A stretch of DNA of 64,000 nt from the NCBI RefSeq assembly GCF_030160275.1, contig NZ_BSOA01000036.1:1-64000 (forward strand). Direction: 5' to 3'. The notes below the pieces were generated by a model. That model was not told the origin of the DNA and searched no databases. It saw only the letters and a program-made list of their open reading frames with translations. A program made the translations under genes and the position numbers. How positions within the stretch are numbered: the stretch's first letter is position 1; every line of letters starts with the position of its first letter. Positions 17,406-25,364 of the stretch are shown piece after piece. The stretch is from Dyella flagellata. GTDB lineage: Bacteria; Pseudomonadota; Gammaproteobacteria; Xanthomonadales; Rhodanobacteraceae.

Positions 17406-17834
17406 TCAGTCCAGCTCTTTGGTGAAATAGATCCGGCAGGTACCCGGCGGATCGGTGGGAAAGCGGCCGAACTCGCGCCAGCCGTGTTTCAGGTAAAACC
17501 CGGGCGCCTGGAAGTTGTTGGTGTACAGCAGGCCGATGCGGCAGCCGCGACGCAGGCCTTCTTCTTCGGCCATGCGCAACAGCCTGCTGCCAAGGCCGGT
17601 GCCGCGCATCGACTCGGGCAAAAAGAACACGTCGATATACAGCATGCCGCGCGAGCTGCGTCCATTGAGCCCGCCTAGCACTTCCCCGGTGGTGGGGTCG
17701 CGCACCAGCAATGCCAGCGGACGCTGGTCACTGATGCCACAGGCGGCCCGGTTGAATTGATCGAGCTGGCGGCGGATCGCCCCCAGCTCGTCGGTCGTGG
17801 GGGCGTCGGTAAGAACGATAGGCGGCAAGTCCAT
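17406..17834 (-). CDS. GNAT-family N-acetyltransferase
   Basis: 142 residues. The acetyl-CoA loop is LPESMRGTGLGSRLLRMAEEE (about residues 75-95, R-G-T-G-L-G). The C-terminal half has NNFQAPGFYLKHGWREFGRF, the usual FYxxxGF-like end. It starts 16 bases after the nrdB stop in the same direction and could be read through from the nrdAB operon. Its substrate is unknown, and it is only distantly similar to the convergent GNAT gene. Confidence 0.88.
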   Translation of the reverse strand: MDLPPIVLTDAPTTDELGAIRRQLDQFNRAACGISDQRPLALLVRDPTTGEVLGGLNGRSSRGMLYIDVFFLPESMRGTGLGSRLLRMAEEEGLRRGCRIGLLYTNNFQAPGFYLKHGWREFGRFPTDPPGTCRIYFTKELD

Positions 17835-17850
17835 GGCCGTCGATTATGCG

Positions 17851-18867
17851 TCAGAACGCCATGTCGAAGGCGACTTCGCCTTGCACGCCCACCTGATACG
17901 CCGACACGCGACGCTCGAAGAAATTGGTCACTTCCTGCACGTCCTGCAGGTCCATGAAGTCGAACGGATTCTTCGCACCGTATTTCTTTGGCAGGTCGAG
18001 CTGGGCGAGGCGTTGGTCCGCGCAGTATTCCAGGTACTGACGCATGTCCTTGACCGACAGTCCGGCGACGCCGCCGGAGAGCACGTCTTCGGCGAATTGC
18101 GTTTCGCAGGCAATCGCTTCTTCCAGCATGGCCTCCACTTGCGTGCGCATGTCTTCGTCGAACAGATCCGGCTCCTGGGCACGCACGGTGCGTACCACGT
18201 CGAAGGCGAAGGCCATGTGGCCGGATTCGTCGCGGAACACCCAATTGGTACCCGAGGCCAGGCCATGCAGCAGGCCGCGCGAGCGCAGGAAGTATACGTA
18301 GGCGAAGGCGGCGAAGAAGAACAGTCCTTCGATACAGGCAGCAAAACAGATCAGGTTGAGCAGAAACTGCCGGCGCTGCTCGCGCGTTTCCAGTTTCTGC
18401 AAGTTCTGGATGGAGTCGATCCATTTGAAGCAGAACGCGCCTTTCTGGCGAATCGATGGAATGTTCTGGATCGCCGCGAACGCCTTGTTGCGCTCGTTCG
18501 GATCGGGGATATAGGTGTCCAGCAGGGTGAGGTAGAACTGCACGTGCAGCGCTTCCTCGAACAACTGACGCGAGAGATACATGCGCGCTTCGGGCGCATT
18601 GATGTGCTGGTACAGGTTGAGCACAAGATTGTTCGCCACGATGGTGTCGCCGGTAGCGAAGAACGCGACCAGGCGATGAATCAGGTGGCGGTCCGCATCC
18701 GTCATCTTCGACTTGAGATCGGTGACGTCCAGCGAGAAATCCACTTCCTCCACCGTCCAGGTGTTCTTGATCGCATTGCGATACATCTCGTAGAACTCGG
18801 GATAGCGCATCGGGCGCAGGGTGAGTTCGAAGCCGGGGTCGAGGATGTGGTGGGGCTGGGCGGACAT
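17851..18867 (-). CDS. nrdB: Ribonucleoside-diphosphate reductase, beta (radical) subunit
   Basis: 338 residues from the ATG at 18867 (MSAQPHHILDPGFELTLRPM). The class I beta subunit holds a di-iron centre and tyrosyl radical that start ribonucleotide reduction. Likely metal ligands are Asp74, Glu105, His108, Glu180, Glu214 and His217, and Tyr112 in EEALHVQFY is at the radical position, four residues after His108 as in E. coli. An upstream extension of the frame to 19029 would overlap nrdA and includes a translated palindromic repeat, so it is rejected. It follows nrdA by 70 bases and shares its riboswitch-controlled transcript. Confidence 0.95.
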   Translation of the reverse strand: MSAQPHHILDPGFELTLRPMRYPEFYEMYRNAIKNTWTVEEVDFSLDVTDLKSKMTDADRHLIHRLVAFFATGDTIVANNLVLNLYQHINAPEARMYLSRQLFEEALHVQFYLTLLDTYIPDPNERNKAFAAIQNIPSIRQKGAFCFKWIDSIQNLQKLETREQRRQFLLNLICFAACIEGLFFFAAFAYVYFLRSRGLLHGLASGTNWVFRDESGHMAFAFDVVRTVRAQEPDLFDEDMRTQVEAMLEEAIACETQFAEDVLSGGVAGLSVKDMRQYLEYCADQRLAQLDLPKKYGAKNPFDFMDLQDVQEVTNFFERRVSAYQVGVQGEVAFDMAF

Positions 18868-18905
18868 GGATGTTCCTTGACTCGCAACATGTAGGAGGTC
18901 ACTGG

Positions 18906-18925
18906 GTCCCGGCGTTCGCCGGGAC
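18906..18925. repeat. Hairpin repeat between nrdA and nrdB
   Basis: GTCCCGGC-GTTC-GCCGGGAC forms eight perfect pairs. With its flanks it reads CGTCCCGGCGAACGCCGGGA on the minus strand, a form of interspersed intergenic hairpin common in high-GC proteobacteria. It sits inside the nrdAB transcript and may set the ratio of the two subunits through mRNA decay or attenuation. Confidence 0.65.
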
Positions 18926-18937
18926 GACGAGTTATGG

Positions 18938-21445
18938 TTACTGGCAAGCCTCGCAGTATTCCGGGTTTTCCAGCGAGCAGAACACCGCAGCCGTGGCTGC
19001 CTCCTGTGCGTCGGGAGCTGGCGACACAACAGCCGCAGCCGAAACCGTGGTCTTGGCGATCTTGGTAGCCGGGCGCGAGCGCAAGTAATAGGTAGTCTTG
19101 ATGCCCGCCTTCCACGCGTACATGTACATGGAGCTGAGCTGGCCGATGTTCGGGTTTTCCATGAACAGGTTCAGCGACTGGCTCTGGTCGATGTAGGCAC
19201 CGCGGGCCGCGCCCAGGTCGATCAACGCTTTCTGGGGCAGCTCCCACACGGTGCGATAGATCGAACGCAAGCGCTCCGGAATCGCGCTGATACCCTGGAT
19301 CGAACCCTCGGCCAGCTTGATGGCGTCGCGGATTTCCGATGTCCACAAGCCCAGCGCCTTTAGCTCGTCCACCAGGTGACGGTTCACCACCAGGAAGTCG
19401 CCGGACAGCGTCTCGCGCTTGAACAGGTTGCTGACCTGCGGCTCGATGCACTCGTAGCAGCCGGCAATGGATGCGATCGTCGCAGTGGGAGCGATCGCAA
19501 TCAGCAGTGAGTTGCGCAGACCCTTGGCCTTGATCGCTTCGCGCAACGCATCCCAACGCGCTGCATCATGCGGCTTGGCATCCGGCCAGTAGTCGAATTG
19601 CAACTCGCCGTTCGCGGCGCGGCTTTCATCGAAGCCCGGATGCGCACCTTGCTGTTCGGCCAGGGCGTTCGACTGCGCCAATGCGTTGTAGTAGATCTCT
19701 TCGGCGATGCGCGTGGACAACTCCAATGCTTCCGCCGAATCAAACGCCAGGCGCAGCTTGAAGAACACATCCTGCAAACCCATCACGCCCAGGCCCACCG
19801 GGCGCCACTTGCGGTTGGCGGTGGCGGCGGTGTCGATCGGGTAGAAATTCAGGTCGATCACGCGATCGAGCTGGCGCACCGCGGTGCGCACGGTGGCAGC
19901 GAGCTTGGCGAAATCAAATTGGCCATCCACGACATGCCGGGCGAGATTGACCGAACCCAGGTTGCACACCGCTGTTTCGCCGGCGTTGGTCACCTCCAGG
20001 ATCTCGGTGCACAGGTTCGAAAGGTGGATGACGTTTTCGGCCTTGGCGGTCTGGTTGCTGGTGGCGTTGCTGCGATCCTTGAAGGTCATCCAGCCATTGC
20101 CGGTCTGCGCCAACGTGCGCAGCATGCGCGCATACAGCTCACGTGCCTTGACGGTCTTGACTGCCAGGCCCTCCGCTTCCGCCTTGTGATAGGCGCGCTC
20201 GAAGGTTTCGCCCCAGCTGTCCACGAAATGCGGCACCACCTTCGGGTCGAACAGCGACCAATTGCCGTCGTGCTCCACCCTGCGCATGAATTCGTCCGGG
20301 ATCCAGTTGGCCAGGTTGAGGTTGTGCGTGCGGCGCGCCTCATCGCCGGTGTTGTCGCGCAGTTCGAGGAACTCCTCGATATCCGCGTGCCACGGCTCCA
20401 GGTACACGCAGGCCGCGCCCTTGCGCTTGCCGCCCTGGTTCACCGCGGCCACCGAGGCATCCAGCGTCTTCAGCCATGGCACCAGGCCGTTGGAGTGGCC
20501 GTTGGTGCCCTTGATCAGCGAACCGCGTGAACGCACGCGTGTATAAGCCAGTCCGATGCCGCCGGCGAACTTGCTGAGCTTGGCCACGTCGCCATATTTC
20601 TCGTAGATCGATTCCAGCGAATCCTGCGGCGAGTCGAGCAGGAAGCAGGAGCTGAGCTGTTCGTGCGCAGTGCCGGCGTTGAACAGCGTAGGCGAGCTTG
20701 CAATGTATTCCAGCGAGGAGAGCAGGCGGTACAGCTCCAATGTCTCGCCGATCTCGTTGCCGCCCAGCGCGCAGGCGATGCGCATGAAGAAGTACTGAGG
20801 CGTCTCGATCACTTTGCGCAGCTGTGGATGACGCAACAGATAACGGTCGTACACCGTGCGCAAGCCGAAGTATTCGAAGCGGCGCGAGGCGTGCGGATCG
20901 ACCGCGTCGTTGAGCTTGCGCGAGTTCTCGGCCACGAAATCGCGCAGGCGCGCATTGGCGATGCCCAGCTCGGCGCCGCGTGCGATGGATTGCGAGAAGC
21001 TCTGGATCTCCTGTCCGCTCACTTCCTTGTCGATGAAGGCGCTAAGCAGGCGCGCAGCGAGCTGGCCGTATTCGGGTTCTTCCGCCGTCAGCGCCGCGGC
21101 GGTGCGGATGGAGAGCTGATCCAGCTCCTGGGTGGTGGCGCCATCGTACAGGCCACCGATGGTCTTCAGCGCGACGCGCAGCGGATCGACCGCGTGCAAG
21201 CCTTCGGCGCTGCGCGTGACCGCGCGGACGATCTTGTTGACGTCGACCACTTCGTGTCGGCCGCTGCGCTTGGTGACGCGCATCTGACCGGGGTTGTGCG
21301 GGGGTGTAAGGGTGAAAGGTGCTTCGGCGGTAGCGGACATCGTGACAGGAGTAGTTAGGGCCGACGGACTGGCGTCGGCGGAAAAGACGGCTGTATCCGC
21401 GCGGTCGGCAGTGCGCTCGCGCGATTCGGTATCGACAGGCTGCAT
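18938..21445 (-). CDS. nrdA: Ribonucleoside-diphosphate reductase, alpha (catalytic) subunit
   Basis: 835 residues from the ATG at 21445, chosen for its Shine-Dalgarno GGAG eight bases upstream; a second ATG at 21340 is possible but lacks one. Residues about 55-145 form an ATP-cone (MRVTKRSGRHEVVDVNKIVR), so overall activity should be controlled by ATP/dATP. The catalytic barrel has SSCFLLDSPQDS, the finger-loop cysteine in NLCTEI, GSVNLARH, and the PTATIASIAGCYECIEP segment. The C-terminal CEAC (ENPEYCEACQ) is the mobile redox pair reloaded by thioredoxin or glutaredoxin. The leader carries a cobalamin riboswitch, and DnaA boxes lie further upstream. Confidence 0.95.
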   Translation of the reverse strand: MQPVDTESRERTADRADTAVFSADASPSALTTPVTMSATAEAPFTLTPPHNPGQMRVTKRSGRHEVVDVNKIVRAVTRSAEGLHAVDPLRVALKTIGGLYDGATTQELDQLSIRTAAALTAEEPEYGQLAARLLSAFIDKEVSGQEIQSFSQSIARGAELGIANARLRDFVAENSRKLNDAVDPHASRRFEYFGLRTVYDRYLLRHPQLRKVIETPQYFFMRIACALGGNEIGETLELYRLLSSLEYIASSPTLFNAGTAHEQLSSCFLLDSPQDSLESIYEKYGDVAKLSKFAGGIGLAYTRVRSRGSLIKGTNGHSNGLVPWLKTLDASVAAVNQGGKRKGAACVYLEPWHADIEEFLELRDNTGDEARRTHNLNLANWIPDEFMRRVEHDGNWSLFDPKVVPHFVDSWGETFERAYHKAEAEGLAVKTVKARELYARMLRTLAQTGNGWMTFKDRSNATSNQTAKAENVIHLSNLCTEILEVTNAGETAVCNLGSVNLARHVVDGQFDFAKLAATVRTAVRQLDRVIDLNFYPIDTAATANRKWRPVGLGVMGLQDVFFKLRLAFDSAEALELSTRIAEEIYYNALAQSNALAEQQGAHPGFDESRAANGELQFDYWPDAKPHDAARWDALREAIKAKGLRNSLLIAIAPTATIASIAGCYECIEPQVSNLFKRETLSGDFLVVNRHLVDELKALGLWTSEIRDAIKLAEGSIQGISAIPERLRSIYRTVWELPQKALIDLGAARGAYIDQSQSLNLFMENPNIGQLSSMYMYAWKAGIKTTYYLRSRPATKIAKTTVSAAAVVSPAPDAQEAATAAVFCSLENPEYCEACQ

Positions 21446-21650
21446 GTCGGATGCTCCGGGCTGTGGAACCTGGCCGTACCGGAAAAGATCCGGGTCAGGC
21501 GGACAGGCTCCGAGTTTCAACCGCCTGCTCCCGCGCGCAGGGCTGAAGATGGCGGTTGCCGCGGTCGTGCTCGCTCGACACAGGTATGACATCCGCGTCG
21601 CGTGGCACCCCCTCCGCGGAGGCCGTCACCAGCAGCATGGCGCTCCGGCC

Positions 21651-21845
21651 ATGCCGTGTCGGCAGGTCTTCGGACTTGCGGATGTGCATCTTGCGATGCG
21701 CCTACTCGCCTTGGCTTCCCGGCCGGTAAAGGCCAGTGCGTACTTAAGGCTTTCGTCTCCGCTAACCGCTGCGCGGCAGTTCCGGACTCGCACCGGATTC
21801 CCTAGCCAAGCCGAACAGGTTCGGCTTGGCGACCGACGCGGCACA
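21651..21845 (-). promoter_or_regulatory. Cobalamin (B12) riboswitch in the nrdAB leader
   Basis: Read on the minus strand, the B12 box AAGTCCGAAGACCTGCC (21661-21677) agrees with the family consensus at 16 of 17 places. The 5' core holds GGGAATCCGGTGCGAGTCCG and then GGAACTGCC...GCGGTTA, the typical GGGAA / GGTG / CTGCC-CGCAACGGT order. The outer P1 arms pair over 11 bases: GTGCCGcGTCGG near 21834-21845 with CCGACaCGGCAT at 21651-21662. An inner hairpin (CCAAGCCGAA/TTCGGCTTGG) is at about 21807-21830. The 3' P1 arm overlaps a second hairpin GCATGGC-CGGAGC-GCCATGC, a possible switching partner. About 200 bases separate the aptamer from the nrdA start. Confidence 0.92.
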
Positions 21846-21883
21846 ACATATCGGGGTCGCCCGCGGCGGTCAACCCAATAATT

Positions 21884-21892
21884 TGTGGATAA
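21884..21892 (-). promoter_or_regulatory. DnaA box upstream of nrdA, perfect match
   Basis: The minus strand reads TTATCCACA, the exact consensus DnaA box. It lies about 40 bases upstream of the riboswitch aptamer, in the promoter area of nrdAB. E. coli nrdAB is also controlled by DnaA, which supports the reading. Confidence 0.75.
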
Positions 21893-21895
21893 GCC

Positions 21896-21904
21896 GGTGG
21901 ATAA
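21896..21904 (-). promoter_or_regulatory. DnaA box upstream of nrdA, one mismatch
   Basis: The minus strand reads TTATCCACC, one base off the consensus, in the same orientation as the perfect box and 12 bases away. The pair would allow cooperative DnaA binding. Confidence 0.65.
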
Positions 21905-21969
21905 GCGGCAGGAGTCCAGTCGCCATGCGGGCTGCGGGAAGTTCGGCTTTTTTTCGTTCCGCTTGCCCA

Positions 21970-23397
21970 CTAGGGCCTGGGGCGTACCGACTCGTGCTCG
22001 CGCAGGTGTTCGATCGCCTGTCGTAGCAGGGTGGGGGTGATGTAGCGCCGGTGAACGTGCTCGATCAGCCCCATATAGATGTGTCCGAACGGGTTGGTGC
22101 AGCGCACGCGAGTCCCTAGCGTGAAGCCGATGCGATCGCCGTTGATGGCTACGCCCACGCATGAGCGAAACAGCAGATGCTTGTCGTTGGCGCCAAGTAC
22201 GACCTGGCTGTCCGCGTCCCGGGCGTCGGATGCCTGTTCGCGTACGGGAAAACGGTCGGCAAACATGTTCGCGCAAGGCGGCGAGAGCAGTGACGATACG
22301 GGGCACCCCAGCGGCGATGTGCGCAGGCCCAGCGGCTTGACCAGCAGGTTGCGCAGTTGCATCAGGAAGCTGACGCTCACCGGCGGGCTTTGCACGAAGG
22401 CTTCGAGCAGTCCGGCCAGCAGCCGAGTTGAGCCAAGTCGCGCCAGCGCGGGGTCGACCAGGTCGATCAGGCAGTGGTCCTCGTGGTGGATCGGCCCATC
22501 ATTCATTTGCTGATGCAAAAGCGAGCCGGCCGGCGCTACGGCCAATGCGACGGCGGTGAGTTCATTGCTCCACCTATAGCCGCGACTGCTTTGCAAACGT
22601 GCTGCATAGCCACGCAAGCCGCCGAGCACGTGCCGCGCGGCAGCGCAAAGCCTGCTTTGCCACGTCCCGGCAGGCGCGTCCAACGACAAGGCAATGGTGG
22701 GAATAGGCAGCTGATCGAGCGGGGTGTGCCGCACGAGTTCGGTGACGTTGAAAGGCGGCAGCTCGGTCAGTGCGTGGAGCGTTCCGTGGTTCGCGAGCAC
22801 TTGTTGCTTCAAGGCATCCGGCAGGTCGCCGCCCAGTTCATTGGTGTGGCATGAAATGGCGAACAAGGCAGGATGCCGCGAACGCTCCCTCAACGGTGTG
22901 AATTGATGCCAAGTGCCGCCGCCGAAGCGGACGGTGAAAAGACAATCCGGCGGTATCTCCACGCAGCGCATGGCTTCGATGAACCGCGCCGGGTCTCGCT
23001 CGATCTCCGCGTCGCTTGCCGTGGAAAAACGCAGCCGGGTGCCGCCGCTGCCCGAAACGGCAGTAAACACGCGGTGCCCGGCGTGCCGATGAAAGGGATG
23101 CCCTTTGGCGCCGACCGTGAACGTATACAGTGCAGTAGCATCGCCTTTGCTGAAATCGGTGTCGCCGATCCGCGCGGACGGCTCATCCAGTTCGTCCCGG
23201 TAAGTGTCGTGCTTGCTTTGCCTGGCCATTACGCCGGCAAGCAGTTGACTGCCGGCGCCATGTCCAAGTTGCGCGATCAGCGACACCTCGATGGGCAGGC
23301 CACCGTGCGGGGACGGCAGGCGTGCCGATGGAAAACCTTGCACGGTGCGCCGGAATGGCGAAAGCGGCAAACCCAGTGCAGCTTGTGTAACCGACAT
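21970..23397 (-). CDS. Cupin-like / DUF2867 two-domain protein
   Basis: 475 residues. Residues about 65-200 look like a cupin-type beta-barrel (KGHPFHRHAGHRVFTAVSGSGG, then FTVRFGGGTWHQFTPL), with His residues in metal-binding positions. The C-terminal half (about 315-470) resembles DUF2867: FLMQLRNLLVKPLGLRTSPL, FPVREQASDARD, VVLGANDKHLLFRSCVGVAI and IGFTLGTRVRCTNPFGHIYM. Neither part has a function I can name with confidence. It starts 30 bases after an ArsR-family gene on the same strand and is almost certainly cotranscribed with and controlled by it. The family call for the N-terminal part is less certain than that for the C-terminal part. Confidence 0.7.
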   Translation of the reverse strand: MSVTQAALGLPLSPFRRTVQGFPSARLPSPHGGLPIEVSLIAQLGHGAGSQLLAGVMARQSKHDTYRDELDEPSARIGDTDFSKGDATALYTFTVGAKGHPFHRHAGHRVFTAVSGSGGTRLRFSTASDAEIERDPARFIEAMRCVEIPPDCLFTVRFGGGTWHQFTPLRERSRHPALFAISCHTNELGGDLPDALKQQVLANHGTLHALTELPPFNVTELVRHTPLDQLPIPTIALSLDAPAGTWQSRLCAAARHVLGGLRGYAARLQSSRGYRWSNELTAVALAVAPAGSLLHQQMNDGPIHHEDHCLIDLVDPALARLGSTRLLAGLLEAFVQSPPVSVSFLMQLRNLLVKPLGLRTSPLGCPVSSLLSPPCANMFADRFPVREQASDARDADSQVVLGANDKHLLFRSCVGVAINGDRIGFTLGTRVRCTNPFGHIYMGLIEHVHRRYITPTLLRQAIEHLREHESVRPRP

Positions 23398-23427
23398 GTT
23401 TCACCTTCCGGCAAACCAGCTTGACGT

Positions 23428-23745
23428 TCAGGACTTGTGCTTGGCGGCGCGCTGACGCGATTCGCGCTTCAACGGCCGTCCGCGTGGGCATATCTCGAAG
23501 GCAAAGCTCGTTAGCGTGTTGACCAGGTTGTCGCTATTGAGCCAGTAGTAGACGTATTGCCCGCGCCTTTCACTCCTGACCAGGCCGGCCGTTTCCAGGA
23601 TCGAAAGGTGGCGGGAGACCGCGGGAGCGCTCATGGCAAAGCGCCCGGCGATTTCGCCTGCCGTCAGCTCCTGCTTGGACAAGTAGGCAAGAATTTCGCG
23701 CCGTGGACGTGACGCGAGCGCCTCGAAGACCAGGTCGATAGCCAT
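23428..23745 (-). CDS. ArsR-family winged-helix transcriptional regulator
   Basis: 105 residues. The ArsR winged helix covers residues 5-80: SRPRREILAYLSK, ELTAGEIAGRF, SAPAVSRHLSILETAGLV, RSERRGQYVYYWL. There are no metal-binding cysteine pairs of the CxC type in the recognition helix, so it more resembles the metal-independent SdpR/YobV-like members. It is the first gene of a two-gene unit with the cupin/DUF2867 gene. An AT-rich inverted repeat lies just upstream of its start and is the likely self-operator. Confidence 0.9.
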   Translation of the reverse strand: MAIDLVFEALASRPRREILAYLSKQELTAGEIAGRFAMSAPAVSRHLSILETAGLVRSERRGQYVYYWLNSDNLVNTLTSFAFEICPRGRPLKRESRQRAAKHKS

Positions 23746-23757
23746 AATGATTTAAGC

Positions 23758-23777
23758 AATTAACACAATAGTTAATT
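23758..23777. promoter_or_regulatory. Inverted repeat upstream of the ArsR gene (probable operator)
   Basis: AATTAAC-ACAATA-GTTAATT has seven-base perfect arms in an AT-rich setting 12 bases upstream of the ArsR-family start. Its size and AT-rich symmetry fit ArsR-family operators. Confidence 0.72.
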
Positions 23778-23833
23778 CTTTACTCGTGCGAAGCCTGGCG
23801 TCAAGTGCCGGTGTGGCGGCCAGACAGGCCCCA

Positions 23834-24220
23834 CTACATGCTTACGTCGATTTCGATCGGATAGTTCACCGAGTCGGGAAGCTTCGGTGGCGCGGGAAAC
23901 GTCCAAGCCGAGAACTGGCCGGCGAGACATTTGGCAACCGGCGTGGGGGCGCGTACTTCGACGTTCTGTGGATGCCCGTCAGGCGTGATGTCCGCCACCA
24001 GCGTGAAAGGCGACTTGTCCGCGGGGGCGCTGCTCGCCAGGCAGGCTTTCAGCGCATCGGTCATCGGGTTGCCGGTCTTGGCCCAGAACTGTTTCTGATA
24101 GGCCGGCCCGGTAGAGCCGGCCTCCACCATCTTGGCGTGCTGCACGCGTGCGGTGAAAGTATCTGTCGATGTGGCGGGCTGCGCACCCGCGAGCAGGGCA
24201 AAAGCGATGCTGGTCAGCAT
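23834..24220 (-). CDS. Small exported protein with TonB C-terminal-like domain
   Basis: 128 residues. It starts MLTSIAFALLAGAQPATSTD, a short signal-like sequence. The second half (FTLVADITPDGHPQNVEVRAPTPVA, KCLAGQFSAWTFPAPP) reads like the beta-alpha-beta core of the TonB C-terminal fold, where a conserved pattern of DxxGxxxxVxV...W.F.P occurs. There is no long proline-rich spanning region, so it is not a full TonB energiser. Two cysteines flank the central part and could form a disulfide. Its role is unknown. It stands alone, divergent from the alpha/beta-hydrolase gene. Confidence 0.6.
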   Translation of the reverse strand: MLTSIAFALLAGAQPATSTDTFTARVQHAKMVEAGSTGPAYQKQFWAKTGNPMTDALKACLASSAPADKSPFTLVADITPDGHPQNVEVRAPTPVAKCLAGQFSAWTFPAPPKLPDSVNYPIEIDVSM

Positions 24221-24577
24221 GGTGACAATTCTATCGCGAGGTGAAGGCTACACCGTACCAGCCGATGCGGGGCAGGTGAAGCCTCCTGGTTTCGTGCGCA
24301 TTGTGTACGCGCATGCCGGTATACGCCGGGTTCTTTGTACTGGATGCGCTATTCGGGACATGGATTGAGAAAAATCCTAGTGACCGGCTGGTGCCACTGG
24401 AAAAAAATAATCAAGGTGCCGTTGCGATTGAGTCGCCTTGCTGAAGCGATTTCAGGCCGTCAACGGCTACTTCGTGCAAAGGCGCGATCTGAAATGCAGT
24501 AGTGGCTTCGCGGGTGCACCTAAGACCGAGCACGTTCATGCCCCTGTGTGATGCCTATGTCTGAGGAGAGTAGTCAA
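24221..24577. other. Intergenic region, no gene seen
   Basis: About 350 bases with lower GC than the surroundings, including an A-rich run near 24398-24413. No coding frame with proper start and codon use, no clear hairpin and no repeat copy was found. It marks the start of a compositionally distinct patch that continues through the hydrolase gene. Confidence 0.4.
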
Positions 24578-25309
24578 ATGCCTGGTCGTGAAAAATTGGT
24601 CATCCTGCCTGGGTGGAGCAACCACGGCGATGAAATGTGGGATTACCAAATCAGGCATCTGAAAGACAGATTTGATATCGAATGTATCGTGGTCACCGAA
24701 AGGGCTACAGCTGAAGGTGCGGCAGTAGAGGTGCTTAGCAAGGCGCCGCCAAAGTTTGTGTTGTTAGGACATTCGATGGGCGGATTGATTGCGCAACATG
24801 TGGCACTCAGGGCACCTGAGCGGATCAAGGGCCTTATTCTTGTCAGTACTTTTCCGGGAAATGCCTCTGCCAGGCAAAGTGAAGTCTTTGAACAGAGCAT
24901 GTTGCAACCGCTTTTAACAGGCGAGCTTTCCGAGGCATGGTGGCAAAATGCCAACCAATCAGGCGTTGCGCCAGCGCGCATCAACGACCAGGCATTGTTC
25001 AGCAGGCTACGTCGCATACAGGGTTTGTCACGTACGGCCTTGATCAATCAAAGCAAAATCTTGATCAGCTCTCGCGATATCTCGTATGAATTACGTAGGC
25101 TGTCGATCCCGGCGTTGATTATCTATGGCCGCCAAGACTCGACTTTTTCGTTTGAAGCGCAGCAACTAATGCGACACGCCCTGGGGGCTGATCTGGTGGT
25201 CCTTGAAGACTGTGGCCATTTGCCCGCGTTGGAGCAGCCTGTTGCCGTTTTGAGCGTACTGTCGTTGTGGTTGTCGATGCAGCATTCTTTGCAGGCTATC
25301 TTCGCGTAA
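24578..25309 (+). CDS. Alpha/beta-hydrolase (BioH/MhpC-like)
   Basis: 243 residues from the ATG at 24578, chosen because a GAGGAG Shine-Dalgarno lies nine bases upstream. The oxyanion region is ILPGWSNHGDEMW. The nucleophile Ser66 is in LLGHSMGGL, the acid is in YGRQDSTF, and the His is in CGHLPALEQP. The layout (short lid, WSNHG front) is close to small carboxylesterases such as BioH, but no biotin gene is nearby. Codon use and base composition are clearly less GC-rich than in the neighbours, which suggests relatively recent arrival. It converges on zapE through a palindromic repeat. Confidence 0.85.
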   Translation: MPGREKLVILPGWSNHGDEMWDYQIRHLKDRFDIECIVVTERATAEGAAVEVLSKAPPKFVLLGHSMGGLIAQHVALRAPERIKGLILVSTFPGNASARQSEVFEQSMLQPLLTGELSEAWWQNANQSGVAPARINDQALFSRLRRIQGLSRTALINQSKILISSRDISYELRRLSIPALIIYGRQDSTFSFEAQQLMRHALGADLVVLEDCGHLPALEQPVAVLSVLSLWLSMQHSLQAIFA

Positions 25310-25335
25310 AGCATCCCTAGACGACCGGATGTGAG

Positions 25336-25364
25336 GTAAGCGTTGGGGTTTGTACCCAACCTAC
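25336..25364. repeat. Palindromic repeat copy overlapping the zapE stop codon
   Basis: GTAAGCGTTGGG...CCCAACCTAC belongs to the GTAGG(C/T)TGGG family. The CTA of the repeat, read on the minus strand, supplies the TAG stop of zapE at 25361-25363. It lies between convergent genes. Confidence 0.6.

Noticed and set aside
21905-21969. NrdR boxes in the nrdA promoter region
   Set aside because: No pair of ACACwATATwGTGT-like sites was found next to the DnaA boxes or the riboswitch.
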